This document shows positions 32,272 through 44,852 of a stretch of DNA of 64,000 nt, one piece after another. The notes under the pieces are model-generated. The model was given only the letters and a program-made list of their open reading frames with translations. It had not been told where the DNA came from and did no database searches. A program made the translations under genes and the position numbers. This DNA is from Oscheius dolichura. Its lineage: Eukaryota > Nematoda > Chromadorea > Rhabditida > Rhabditidae. The stretch covers positions 7,688,001-7,752,000 of the forward strand of contig OW051493.1 of assembly GCA_932521035.1 (NCBI GenBank), given 5' to 3'. Each line of letters opens with the position of its first letter. Position 1 is the stretch's first letter.

Positions 32272-34145
32272 ATGGCGCTATCTTTTCTCCTCCTGCCTAT
32301 TCTTCTTTTCCCTTTTACTTTTGGCTGTATTCCAACTGAATGGAGTGAGTTACTGGCCGATTACCGTAAGATTCTGTACATAGTTGACGACGAGCCGGAT
32401 TTCCTTGATCTTCTTATCCCAACAACCACGACAATTCCTCCCACAACTACAGGTCAGTTTCCATATTTTGTTCCTTTACAAAAGTCAGAATTGATTCGAA
32501 CCGGAAAGTAGAAACAGGTTCCCCGATTCGACTACAAATATTTGTCATTCTTAATTCAATCGGAAATTTAGCCATTGAGACGACCACCACCACAACCACT
32601 ACTACGACCACGACCACGACATCTGGCCGTAAGAAACTGAAGAAACCATAACAAAAATGAAAAAACCATAACACCAAACAAATGCGGCGCGCCCTCGCTG
32701 TGGCTTTTTTCTTTTCTTTGAAATGCGTGATTCTCTAACAGTTGCTGCACAATTTTTTTGCCAATTATACGAAATCTACTAAAGTACAAACTCGTGAAAC
32801 TCTCGACATTTGCTCCTTTCGGGAGTTTTGTGGGAGTGTCCATTTCTCCTCGTGGTATAGTCTATTTCCAACGGATATGTCACGGGATTTAAAGGTCTGT
32901 CGCGCCTCCGCTGTGAGACCAGCCTTCTTCCGACTTGGTCTCGCAACGGAGATGCGCTGGAGATGCAACCGGACGAAAAACAGTGTATCCGGATCCGAGA
33001 GATACTCTTCTAGTAAAAGAACATCAGAAAGATGAAGAATAACATATAAATTCCACCAATAGAGCATTTTAGCAATATTGATGGAATTTTAGAAACGTCA
33101 TTCAAAATTGCAGAAAAATTCGTCCGAAACGGGTCGTTTTTGTTTCGGTCATTTTCGAAACGACCATGAGCGCTTTTGGGTCGTTTTCTTTCGGTGATGT
33201 TGGCATTTTGGGTCGTTTCCATTTCAGTTTCGTCCGGAGCTTCCCCAAAATACCTTTCAAACAAAACAATCCAAGCGTTTGCAAATAGCCTATTTCAGCG
33301 TGTCCTTCTACCGCGTGGGTACTCAATCCAGCCATCAATTTCTGCTATCTGCTTGTACCATATGCACCAGGTGATGTGAATGATGCAAAGTGTGCTGCTG
33401 TGGTGGCTGGTGCAACATTGGCTTCCATTCATAATGCGGATGAAAATGATTTTATCGCCAGTAGGTTTCATTTTTTTTTGAACGGCGACTAATTTTATCA
33501 ATGAGTCTGGGTTTTATGGCCATGCAAATGGAGCAAAACTATTAATCACTATCTTGAAAAGAGGAACTCAAAGGAAAACAAAAGCGTGGTTTGACAGGAA
33601 TGTACAAAAAGAGTTCACTACGGGGATAAACTTTTTTTAGAAAGCATTTGGCTCAATTGTTTGATCAAACCACGCGACCAAATACCCTGCTACACCTAGA
33701 TTTTAAAGAAGAAAGCGGTTCTTAGAAGGAACATTTGGAATCATTTGTCGATATATTTAGAAACAATTTAGTGGAACCAATGAATTTGCTTCCTAGGTTA
33801 CCTTGGTAGCCAACCGACGAGTCTCTATGTTTTCATAGGTGGTTTTTCACCGACAGGGATGCTAGGCACATGGTATTGGACTGATGGAACTATGGTAACG
33901 TCTCCTTTCATTCATTGTTATGTAATATCCTTTAGTACGGCCCCTATGAGAATTGGGAAATGGGCTATGGTGGCTATCCAAAGTCTCTTGCAACGAATTG
34001 CATGGTGGTAAAAAATATAAAAATCTAGTAGAAGACCGCTATGTTTTAGATGGGTGCGAATCCAACCGATCTTGGTAACTGGTTAAACAATCAGTGTTAT
34101 CTTGATATTCCGTATGACTTTCTCTGCATGATTGCCGCTACTTGA
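32272..34145 (+). CDS. Thr-rich-linker C-type lectin, copy A
   Basis: Exons 32272-32452, 32572-32628, 33299-33460, 33797-33894, 33936-34007 and 34050-34145 encode a signal peptide ending FTFGCIP, an acidic stretch (VDDEPDF), a Thr-rich linker and one C-type lectin domain (AWVLNPAINFCYLL, TLASIHNADENDFI, TWYWTDGTM, CMIAA end). The EPN/QPD and WND sugar motifs are not conserved, so binding may be Ca2+-independent. Intron 2 holds about 670 bp of inserted repeat with GGGTCGTTT words. Secreted lectins of this design are common in nematode immune responses; function here is inferred. Confidence 0.75.
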
Positions 34146-34473
34146 TGAAAACTGTAGACAAAACCATTTTGTATGCGGAACTACTCGTTAAAATTGTTAA
34201 TAAACATTTAAAAAAAAGCCGTCTTATATTGGAAAGCAATATTTTGAGAGGACAAAAAGAAAATGCCGAGAAACTCAATCGGTAGAATTAAACACAAGCT
34301 CGGACAATGTTCAGAGAAAACATGGATGAAGAATCACACAGTGGTTTTCTTTGCAAAATAGTAGCTGCAGTGGATTGAAGACGGAAGAGATGAAAAGATC
34401 TTCACATTGACACATTCTTTGGTGAGTCAGAGGAATCTATCAAAAAAAGAATTTGGAATCAAAAAAAGAATTT

Positions 34474-34915
34474 GTAAGTAGCTTCTATATATTTGAGACG
34501 CAATATTTCCACGACCCGTTTCAGAGAGAAATGGTCCGAGCGGCGGATGTCCATGTCGGGGATTGTCTACTGGAAGCCATGCTCCAAACGAACACTTTCC
34601 TCCCAACTAAAGTCGCGGAAATCACGACCACCGTGGAAAAGGGCATCTATGCACCTCTTACCGACGGGGGGAAGGCTAGTTCTCCCCCAAAATATCTGCC
34701 ATAATCGTAAACTTTAGATCATTGTCAACGGACTATTGGCTTCCTGCTTTTCTGACATCAAAAATGACGTGCTAGTTCAGTCGGTTCGCGAGAAATTGGT
34801 CAATTGCGACTCGGCCGAGGGCCTGGATTCGTTGCAGTGCAACTTGAAAGAAGTGGGGATCAGTTTGATGTTAGAAATGACGAGGCTGGCCCTGCCCGAA
34901 GGAATGAGTTTGTAA
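34474..34915 (+). pseudogene. Warthog 3' fragment, unit B
   Basis: Contains warthog exons 8 and 9 (Hint C-terminal part, GIYAPLTDGGK onward, stop at 34915) without the Wart domain or the catalytic Hint Cys. Not functional alone. Confidence 0.8.
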
Positions 34916-35377
34916 TTCCGGCGGATTTTCTCCTAAAAGAATAATTTCGTCTGTAAATATATGCCACTATAAATTATTTTTTATTCTTTCTGAAACAGTC
35001 GTAGTGGCATCCTTTTTGCGTGTCTCGTACACTCTCCGGCAGACGCACACATCGTCTCTCTCTCTCTCTCTCTCGTTCTCATTTTCGGCGGCTTCAACGC
35101 AAACAGGGCGACCGACGAAAAAAAGAGAAATAGAAATTAAAAAATTAACACCCATCTTCGACTTGCACCCGATCTAGTTTCCTAAGGGAAAGACAAAGAG
35201 CCGGAATGAGATTTTCGGAATTCGATTTCACGATCCGCCATACCTGTGACTCACATCCTTGGTCGGAATCTGTTGTTCCATGAATAACCAACTGTGCCTG
35301 AGGACAGTTGCCTCCTGCTCTTCTCCCCCATTCCCTATAAATACCGCTCCCTGCCGCCCTTCCCCCACCGGCTAACC

Positions 35378-35592
35378 ATGTTCAAGTACCTCCTCCTGGC
35401 TCTCTTCGCTCTGGCTCTTCTCGCCTCCCAGGCCTCGGCCTGCATTCGGAACGGCGGCCCCTGCCATGAAAACGGAAGCACCGGCTGGTGTTGCGTGAGT
35501 TTCCTTGTTGTCTTCCTTCTACCATCCAATTCCAGAGCAAATTCTGCTATCGTGAACAAGAGTGGGACAAGGGATACTGTCGTGATGAGTAA
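35378..35592 (+). CDS. Knottin-like secreted peptide, copy B
   Basis: Exons 35378-35494 and 35536-35592; precursor, intron and TATA promoter (about 35337) are the same as copy A. Confidence 0.8.
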
Positions 35593-35937
35593 ACAACAGT
35601 CACCTCCCCACCAGATCCCGCTTTCTAAACAGCTTGCTTCTGCTATCGTCGGGAAGAATGGGTCCTCGACTACTTGGTCGTCGTCTATCTACCTTTGTAA
35701 ATCCTGCTTGTCAATAAACTTTTGCGAACATGGATATGATGACTACGTAGCATGATTAGTGAGCGCTTCTCGGGAAATGATGTGACAAAATGAGACACAC
35801 TAGTATGGCGAATCTCACCCTCAACAACCCCGAAATTCAATTTTTGTTTCCAATTTTTCTATTCATGCCCTCACCCGAGGGCTGTGTTTTACAAGCAGGA
35901 GTGTTTATTTCTGACCATATTTCAAAGTTAAGCGAGG

Positions 35938-36357
35938 GAGAAGGCGAATATATCTGAGTCCTCGTCACCCTTCTTCCTGGACGAGGCTATCCGCTTCGAT
36001 GTTTCTATTTCTTCTTCTTCATTGAAACGATCAGGTGTCCGCGCGGGAGAACCGGTGAAGAGTGTCTAGCCCGAACTGACCATTAGAAATTCCCACGATG
36101 CGGAAAATGCCACGATTCTTCTAACCTATACGTGGAAAACAGGGGTCGATTTCCAAAAAGTTTACCTTTGGTTTGCTGGTCGAAAAGGGAGACTTACTGC
36201 AGCTCGTATCACAACCGCCTCTACAGTTACAACAGAAGAGACTGCACCCTCCGTTTCCGCAGCAGGTATCATTTAGTACTGAATCGTTGACAATAAGAAG
36301 TACCAAGAGTGAGACGTGGCCCCTGGGAAGCACCCGGCTTGGATGAAAACCCTGCAA
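35938..36357 (-). CDS. Secreted Cys-rich protein with degenerate C terminus, copy B
   Basis: Identical in the compared sequence to 30111-30530. The same caution applies: the EF-hands of the parent are missing. Confidence 0.45.
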
Positions 36358-36882
36358 GCAATTTGCTTTCCTTCTTCATTTCGTCACATCAGGAAGAATG
36401 TTCTATGCGGTGTTTAGATGGTTGCGCGCGGAAACAAAAGTCGTCCGCTTCTGCCCATTAGGTCTAGACTTATCCTGATAAAAACCTGTTGACCGAAAAT
36501 TCAAGAGATAGATCCGAGTACACCGCTTCGAAGGGAAACATTAGCTATTCACTTCCGCCTGTAATTCCTCGAATTCAACACTGACAATGAGGCTTCTGAC
36601 TTCTTTCGTCCTGCGGTCGATGTAGTGTAGAGCAAGCGGTCCTGATCTTGACCAGGGTCAATTAGTGAAGGTCGGGCTTTTTGTCTTTTCGCGGTTCTTA
36701 TCGTTGCTTCAAAATGCCGAAACGATTAGAAATTGACGGTGAACGGTTATTTCCTTATTACCAGAACGAAGTACAAGTCAAACGGGTTCCACCTGGTTTC
36801 AGTTGTCAAATGAGACTTCGACATCTTCTCCCCTGGTACAGACTATTATAAAAGACCAAGATACGTTCCGATCTTATCAAAG

Positions 36883-37190
36883 ATGCGTCTCGTCTCGTTG
36901 GTCTTCATTGCTGTCTTCCTTCTCGTGGCCATCGATGCCTGTAAGGATCCCGCCAACTTTTAGACCAGACTTTGTTTAGGGCCAACAGCCTGGCAATACG
37001 CAAAGGCGGTTGGAAAGCCTCTCGGGCAGGCGTTTGGTAAAGCAATTGGCAGGAAAAGGAGAGATGTCGGAGGAGCCTTTCCCGCATGGTTATTGAAGGA
37101 GAAATGAAGAATTAAAGAGACTTTTTAGGTTCACCAACTGAGCTGAACGCTAACATCAGTCCCACAGAATTCGACTTCTCTCTCTTATAA
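36883..37190 (+). pseudogene. EF-hand/Cys-rich gene remnant, copy B
   Basis: Same as 31056-31363, with intact signal peptide, lost Cys cluster and broken C-terminal half. Confidence 0.65.
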
Positions 37191-37577
37191 CTTTGAAACG
37201 TGGCAAATATGTAGAAATGAACATTCCTACTTATAAGAAACAGTTCATTCTTTAGGATGTAGTATTTCCCTAGCCAGCTCGGGTCAAATTAAAGTTGTCA
37301 AGGAGGTTCTCAAGTCGACACAAATCTCCTCCAAGGCTACTTTTGATATGAATTTAAACATAAGAATAAACTGGTTCATTTAGGCAGAAGAATCCAGTTA
37401 CGATAAACCAAACAATTGAAAACGTAAAATAATATGAGGGTTCATGGCAAACCGACAATAACGGTTACAGGCGTATCATAGCGGGAGGGGGTTGTGTTCA
37501 CCCACCAGCCCGGCCCCATTCCCAATTTCCAGTTGAACGGACCTCCGGATCATAGCGTTTCCTGATCAGACCAATCG

Positions 37578-37769
37578 ATGGCAACGGCACTTCTCGCCGT
37601 CTTCATTTGCCGTTGCCATCAATCTTCTAGGGCAGTCTTTCATGTCGAGATTGGCCGGCTATTTGTGGAGGACGAATATATTGACGGGACGGAGGAGAAG
37701 GAGGAGAAGAGACGGCAGATGCTCAAGGAAATTATTGGCAAATACGAGAAATTCTTGTCTGATAAATAA
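37578..37769 (+). CDS. Hypothetical acidic C-terminal exon, copy B
   Basis: Same as 31751-31942. Confidence 0.3.
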   Translation: MATALLAVFICRCHQSSRAVFHVEIGRLFVEDEYIDGTEEKEEKRRQMLKEIIGKYEKFLSDK

Positions 37770-38098
37770 TGTATGTTTTGATGAACGAATAAATATTTTG
37801 ATTGAACTTTTTGTGGTCAGTTTCAGCGGTTCAGTTTTAGCGGATTCATCGGAGTAGAAATGTAATGATTTTTTCAATCAATAAAGTCGCCGATCAGCTT
37901 CAATTTGCTATCCTGTTGATTTTGAGGAGCTTGGTCTTCAAGTGCTTCTCTCAATGTTCCTCTGGAGACCCTGGGCTTTCGGTCTCGCCTCTTTGATAGT
38001 CAAAAGCGGAAGTCAGCGGGCTGTCGATTCGGCTAGCTGGCTTAAACTTGAACGGGAAGGTGGGGAATCGTCCATTTCTTGTTGTTAGTGTTGGAAAT

Positions 38099-39972
38099 AT
38101 GGCGCTATCTTTTCTCCTCCTGCCTATTCTTCTTTTCCCTTTTACTTTTGGCTGTATTCCAACTGAATGGAGTGAGTTACTGGCCGATTACCGTAAGATT
38201 CTGTACATAGTTGACGACGAGCCGGATTTCCTTGATCTTCTTATCCCAACAACCACGACAATTCCTCCCACAACTACAGGTCAGTTTCCATATTTTGTTC
38301 CTTTACAAAAGTCAGAATTGATTCGAACCGGAAAGTAGAAACAGGTTCCCCGATTCGACTACAAATATTTGTCATTCTTAATTCAATCGGAAATTTAGCC
38401 ATTGAGACGACCACCACCACAACCACTACTACGACCACGACCACGACATCTGGCCGTAAGAAACTGAAGAAACCATAACAAAAATGAAAAAACCATAACA
38501 CCAAACAAATGCGGCGCGCCCTCGCTGTGGCTTTTTTCTTTTCTTTGAAATGCGTGATTCTCTAACAGTTGCTGCACAATTTTTTTGCCAATTATACGAA
38601 ATCTACTAAAGTACAAACTCGTGAAACTCTCGACATTTGCTCCTTTCGGGAGTTTTGTGGGAGTGTCCATTTCTCCTCGTGGTATAGTCTATTTCCAACG
38701 GATATGTCACGGGATTTAAAGGTCTGTCGCGCCTCCGCTGTGAGACCAGCCTTCTTCCGACTTGGTCTCGCAACGGAGATGCGCTGGAGATGCAACCGGA
38801 CGAAAAACAGTGTATCCGGATCCGAGAGATACTCTTCTAGTAAAAGAACATCAGAAAGATGAAGAATAACATATAAATTCCACCAATAGAGCATTTTAGC
38901 AATATTGATGGAATTTTAGAAACGTCATTCAAAATTGCAGAAAAATTCGTCCGAAACGGGTCGTTTTTGTTTCGGTCATTTTCGAAACGACCATGAGCGC
39001 TTTTGGGTCGTTTTCTTTCGGTGATGTTGGCATTTTGGGTCGTTTCCATTTCAGTTTCGTCCGGAGCTTCCCCAAAATACCTTTCAAACAAAACAATCCA
39101 AGCGTTTGCAAATAGCCTATTTCAGCGTGTCCTTCTACCGCGTGGGTACTCAATCCAGCCATCAATTTCTGCTATCTGCTTGTACCATATGCACCAGGTG
39201 ATGTGAATGATGCAAAGTGTGCTGCTGTGGTGGCTGGTGCAACATTGGCTTCCATTCATAATGCGGATGAAAATGATTTTATCGCCAGTAGGTTTCATTT
39301 TTTTTTGAACGGCGACTAATTTTATCAATGAGTCTGGGTTTTATGGCCATGCAAATGGAGCAAAACTATTAATCACTATCTTGAAAAGAGGAACTCAAAG
39401 GAAAACAAAAGCGTGGTTTGACAGGAATGTACAAAAAGAGTTCACTACGGGGATAAACTTTTTTTAGAAAGCATTTGGCTCAATTGTTTGATCAAACCAC
39501 GCGACCAAATACCCTGCTACACCTAGATTTTAAAGAAGAAAGCGGTTCTTAGAAGGAACATTTGGAATCATTTGTCGATATATTTAGAAACAATTTAGTG
39601 GAACCAATGAATTTGCTTCCTAGGTTACCTTGGTAGCCAACCGACGAGTCTCTATGTTTTCATAGGTGGTTTTTCACCGACAGGGATGCTAGGCACATGG
39701 TATTGGACTGATGGAACTATGGTAACGTCTCCTTTCATTCATTGTTATGTAATATCCTTTAGTACGGCCCCTATGAGAATTGGGAAATGGGCTATGGTGG
39801 CTATCCAAAGTCTCTTGCAACGAATTGCATGGTGGTAAAAAATATAAAAATCTAGTAGAAGACCGCTATGTTTTAGATGGGTGCGAATCCAACCGATCTT
39901 GGTAACTGGTTAAACAATCAGTGTTATCTTGATATTCCGTATGACTTTCTCTGCATGATTGCCGCTACTTGA
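38099..39972 (+). CDS. Thr-rich-linker C-type lectin, copy B
   Basis: Same six-exon structure as copy A shifted by 5,827 bp (38099-38279, 38399-38455, 39126-39287, 39624-39721, 39763-39834, 39877-39972). No coding difference seen. Confidence 0.75.
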
Positions 39973-40300
39973 TGAAAACTGTAGACAAAACCATTTTGTA
40001 TGCGGAACTACTCGTTAAAATTGTTAATAAACATTTAAAAAAAAGCCGTCTTATATTGGAAAGCAATATTTTGAGAGGACAAAAAGAAAATGCCGAGAAA
40101 CTCAATCGGTAGAATTAAACACAAGCTCGGACAATGTTCAGAGAAAACATGGATGAAGAATCACACAGTGGTTTTCTTTGCAAAATAGTAGCTGCAGTGG
40201 ATTGAAGACGGAAGAGATGAAAAGATCTTCACATTGACACATTCTTTGGTGAGTCAGAGGAATCTATCAAAAAAAGAATTTGGAATCAAAAAAAGAATTT

Positions 40301-40742
40301 GTAAGTAGCTTCTATATATTTGAGACGCAATATTTCCACGACCCGTTTCAGAGAGAAATGGTCCGAGCGGCGGATGTCCATGTCGGGGATTGTCTACTGG
40401 AAGCCATGCTCCAAACGAACACTTTCCTCCCAACTAAAGTCGCGGAAATCACGACCACCGTGGAAAAGGGCATCTATGCACCTCTTACCGACGGGGGGAA
40501 GGCTAGTTCTCCCCCAAAATATCTGCCATAATCGTAAACTTTAGATCATTGTCAACGGACTATTGGCTTCCTGCTTTTCTGACATCAAAAATGACGTGCT
40601 AGTTCAGTCGGTTCGCGAGAAATTGGTCAATTGCGACTCGGCCGAGGGCCTGGATTCGTTGCAGTGCAACTTGAAAGAAGTGGGGATCAGTTTGATGTTA
40701 GAAATGACGAGGCTGGCCCTGCCCGAAGGAATGAGTTTGTAA
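40301..40742 (+). pseudogene. Warthog 3' fragment, unit C
   Basis: Same exons 8-9 remnant as in unit B, preceded by the same fused intron piece. Confidence 0.8.
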
Positions 40743-41204
40743 TTCCGGCGGATTTTCTCCTAAAAGAATAATTTCGTCTGTAAATATATGCCACTATAAA
40801 TTATTTTTTATTCTTTCTGAAACAGTCGTAGTGGCATCCTTTTTGCGTGTCTCGTACACTCTCCGGCAGACGCACACATCGTCTCTCTCTCTCTCTCTCT
40901 CGTTCTCATTTTCGGCGGCTTCAACGCAAACAGGGCGACCGACGAAAAAAAGAGAAATAGAAATTAAAAAATTAACACCCATCTTCGACTTGCACCCGAT
41001 CTAGTTTCCTAAGGGAAAGACAAAGAGCCGGAATGAGATTTTCGGAATTCGATTTCACGATCCGCCATACCTGTGACTCACATCCTTGGTCGGAATCTGT
41101 TGTTCCATGAATAACCAACTGTGCCTGAGGACAGTTGCCTCCTGCTCTTCTCCCCCATTCCCTATAAATACCGCTCCCTGCCGCCCTTCCCCCACCGGCT
41201 AACC

Positions 41205-41419
41205 ATGTTCAAGTACCTCCTCCTGGCTCTCTTCGCTCTGGCTCTTCTCGCCTCCCAGGCCTCGGCCTGCATTCGGAACGGCGGCCCCTGCCATGAAAAC
41301 GGAAGCACCGGCTGGTGTTGCGTGAGTTTCCTTGTTGTCTTCCTTCTACCATCCAATTCCAGAGCAAATTCTGCTATCGTGAACAAGAGTGGGACAAGGG
41401 ATACTGTCGTGATGAGTAA
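41205..41419 (+). CDS. Knottin-like secreted peptide, copy C
   Basis: Exons 41205-41321 and 41363-41419; same precursor and promoter as copies A and B. Confidence 0.8.
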
Positions 41420-41764
41420 ACAACAGTCACCTCCCCACCAGATCCCGCTTTCTAAACAGCTTGCTTCTGCTATCGTCGGGAAGAATGGGTCCTCGACTAC
41501 TTGGTCGTCGTCTATCTACCTTTGTAAATCCTGCTTGTCAATAAACTTTTGCGAACATGGATATGATGACTACGTAGCATGATTAGTGAGCGCTTCTCGG
41601 GAAATGATGTGACAAAATGAGACACACTAGTATGGCGAATCTCACCCTCAACAACCCCGAAATTCAATTTTTGTTTCCAATTTTTCTATTCATGCCCTCA
41701 CCCGAGGGCTGTGTTTTACAAGCAGGAGTGTTTATTTCTGACCATATTTCAAAGTTAAGCGAGG

Positions 41765-42184
41765 GAGAAGGCGAATATATCTGAGTCCTCGTCACCCTTC
41801 TTCCTGGACGAGGCTATCCGCTTCGATGTTTCTATTTCTTCTTCTTCATTGAAACGATCAGGTGTCCGCGCGGGAGAACCGGTGAAGAGTGTCTAGCCCG
41901 AACTGACCATTAGAAATTCCCACGATGCGGAAAATGCCACGATTCTTCTAACCTATACGTGGAAAACAGGGGTCGATTTCCAAAAAGTTTACCTTTGGTT
42001 TGCTGGTCGAAAAGGGAGACTTACTGCAGCTCGTATCACAACCGCCTCTACAGTTACAACAGAAGAGACTGCACCCTCCGTTTCCGCAGCAGGTATCATT
42101 TAGTACTGAATCGTTGACAATAAGAAGTACCAAGAGTGAGACGTGGCCCCTGGGAAGCACCCGGCTTGGATGAAAACCCTGCAA
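41765..42184 (-). CDS. Secreted Cys-rich protein with degenerate C terminus, copy C
   Basis: Same as 30111-30530. Confidence 0.45.
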
Positions 42185-42730
42185 GCAATTTGCTTTCCTT
42201 CTTCATTTCGTCACATCAGGAAGAATGTTCTATGCGGTGTTTAGATGGTTGCGCGCGGAAACAAAAGTCGTCCGCTTCTGCCCATTAGGTCTAGACTTAT
42301 CCTGATAAAAACCTGTTGACCGAAAATTCAAGAGATAGATCCGAGTACACCGCTTCGAAGGGAAACATTAGCTATTCACTTCCGCCTGTAATTCCTCGAA
42401 TTCAACACTGACAATGAGGCTTCTGACTTCTTTCGTCCTGCGGTCGATGTAGTGTAGAGCAAGCGGTCCTGATCTTGACCAGGGTCAATTAGTGAAGGTC
42501 GGGCTTTTTGTCTTTTCGCGGTTCTTATCGTTGCTTCAAAATGCCGAAACGATTAGAAATTGACGGTGAACGGTTATTTCCTTATTACCAGAACGAAGTA
42601 CAAGTCAAACGGGTTCCACCTGGTTTCAGTTGTCAAATGAGACTTCGACATCTTCTCCCCTGGTACAGACTATTATAAAAGACCAAGATACGTTCCGATC
42701 TTATCAAAGATGCGTCTCGTCTCGTTGGTC

Positions 42731-43075
42731 TTCTAGGGTAGTCTTTCATGTCGCGTCTAAACCTCCACTGTATAGCACCGTCGATCTCATACCCCAATCC
42801 TCCAAAAGCTCCCATGCCTCTGAAACCCTCCACTCTGTTCTTCAGATAGTTATAGACGTGTTGACTGGTCTTATGGGCCGTCCGGCTAGCATAGACAACC
42901 ACATTGCACATTCCACGACGAAAACGAAGCAGTGTTTGATCGCCGACATAGTGGAAAGCATGATTGTCATAACCGCTGACATCGTTGTAGACTATCACGT
43001 AAAATTGGTCCCTAAAAACGTTCTATAGGGAGATTCTCAAAATAAGGGTAAAACAGAAGACCATTGACAGTAAAA
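42731..43075 (-). pseudogene. Inverted fragment of the 185-residue secreted-protein gene
   Basis: Reads on the minus strand as exon 2 of the gene at 47345-47936 (DVSGYDNHAFHYVG, MCNVVVYASRTAHK). It is then followed directly by the first 13 codons of exon 1 (MVFCFTLILRISL). The rest of exon 1, which carries the conserved N-terminal domain, is deleted. Not functional. Confidence 0.7.
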
Positions 43076-43742
43076 AATAACAGAATTTCCATGTAAAACT
43101 GCAGTAGACGAGTACGACAAATGTTTGCCCCGCCTTCCGTTTTTTTGTAAACAACCCCGGAACTTTTCTAAGCCGACCTTCAGTTTTTACTCGAAGCCCC
43201 TCTATTTTGGACATCTCACTTTCAATAGAGAATCCTGGTTCATCTATGAGAAAACGCCAGTCCCTTTCCCAATGGTCGCCATTCAAGTCGCCGGGATATT
43301 TCCAGTTGTTCCGATCAAAGCACGAATTAGAGGAAGTGTTGCGCCGAAATGACTCATTTCCTATACAAAAGAGTGATGAACTCTAGAGGTCGGGGAGGCA
43401 GCTGTGATGTATCAGGGGGAGATCAGAGGTTGAGGGTTGAGAGAACCTCTCAAACAGCTGGATAGGAATTTTTGTTTGTGTCTTTCTGCTTTCAAACCCT
43501 CGTGGAATGGAACGTTTTCCGTAAACCAGACCATTTGAGTCATTAATTTTGTTGAATGCACTGCAATAAGTGCAACTCGATTCTTCGATTTCTGATCACG
43601 GGGTTCTTTTTTACAAAAAGTAAACGAGACATTGTCGGCAGAGTCGGTTAGAGGAAAGTACAAGACGGCCCCTGTTGTCATAATGGCTGGTTAGTTCTAA
43701 TGGGTACCATAACACCCCGCCAGGAAGAGTGTCCTTTGCCTT

Positions 43743-44281
43743 TAACGTCTACAAATGGACAACGTGGGGACCCAGCATTTGCGAAATTTTTGTCGCTGGT
43801 TCAAACTAGAAACATTACGCTCGGAACAGGCTCTAGCACGTGGCGCTCTCTGTTTAATAGGGGCAACTGAAGAACGACAAAAGGGGAAAGGGGGAACAAC
43901 GTTTACTCGGCCGTCGTGGAATGTGCAACGCCATCATTTATGCCAGTTCAACTGCATACAAGATCAACTCGAAAGATTATGACTGGTTGAAGAATAAAGT
44001 GGAGGGCATGAAAGGCATGTCTCTCGGGTGAGTGCAGCATATTTTTTGTTTGGAAAGAGCTTTTTTTCCAGCGGTGACATACGAGAATCCTCAAAGAAAA
44101 TCTCCTAGAAAATAAATTTCTGCGGATTCGTTGGTCTGATCAGAGTTTGCCATAATCCGGAAGTCCGTTCAACTGGACACTGGGAATGGGGACCCGGCTG
44201 GTGGGTCCACACTGCTTATGCCAGTGGAATATGGGATTTTACTAAAAATGAAAGAACCCTCATCCTTGTTGCATTGATGTA
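43743..44281 (+). pseudogene. Diverged paralogue fragment of the 185-residue secreted protein
   Basis: From about 43913 the frame reads MCNAIIYASSTAYK and WLKNKVEGMKGMS, clearly related to the gene at 47345. A GTGAGT donor follows. A later exon (WEWGPGWWVHTAYASG) ends at 44281. The 5' end is replaced by the block shared with 19.2 kb. It shows what a divergent family member's C terminus looks like. Confidence 0.5.
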
Positions 44282-44852
44282 AATTCTCATCCCCTTCCTT
44301 TTGTGATATTCCGATTAATATCCGATTTCTAGTTCGAATACGTCGTTAGAACGTTTTGTACAAATAAATCTAAGTGTATAATTGGTCTTTTCCGATGATT
44401 TCGGCCGACAAGTGATGAGTTAACTCTTGTTGCCCAGCATCTTCCAAATTCCGGTCACATATTAGCCCTTTGCAATCTTCTGAACCCAACCAACCGCCGG
44501 CCCCACGGCCTCTGCGACAGTTAACGGCGCGAAATATCTCTCACGTTAAGGATTAATCAATTAGTCGGGAATCACACATTTCTCTAGTCAACGAGGAGGG
44601 CAAGGGGCTCAGTTACAATACTTTCAGGGGGAGACGCTTTCATTTGAAAGGGACGCCCAAACCAAATAGGTTCATTTGATCATGCTGGACAGCATTTTCC
44701 CAGCCGAGGACTTGAAACTTTGCTTTAATTAGATCCCCGTGCCCGGATCCCGGTTTCTCCGACGGTGAACCCGAAACCTGGCGCTGATCTGTATTAGCCA
44801 AAAATTTTATTAAATAAATTAATTGAAATATCACTGTTTCGTTTTCTCCTTG

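Larger units (their letters stand above)
28647..34473 (+). repeat. Tandem unit A of the 5,827-bp array
   Basis: It starts at the donor of warthog intron 7 (GTAAGTAGCTTC at 28647) and ends where the same word recurs at 34474. Contents: warthog last exons, knottin gene, minus-strand Cys-rich gene, EF-hand pseudogene, a small exon, and a C-type lectin. All frames compared between units A and B are identical in sequence and spacing. Confidence 0.9.
34474..40300 (+). repeat. Tandem unit B of the 5,827-bp array
   Basis: Every feature of unit A recurs 5,827 bp downstream, with no difference found in the parts compared. At the A/B junction a 48-bp piece of warthog intron 5 (compare 28293-28340) is fused to the start of intron 7, so the first seven warthog exons are absent here. 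Confidence 0.9.
40301..42731 (+). repeat. Truncated tandem unit C
   Basis: The third copy follows units A and B until about 42731. It breaks off inside the signal peptide of the EF-hand remnant. There it joins sequence that is the inverted copy of about 47905 downward. Confidence 0.9.

Noticed and set aside
32447..32677. Long Val run frame on the minus strand, and the equivalents at 38274 and 45878
   Set aside because: It is the antisense of the Thr-rich lectin linker exon.
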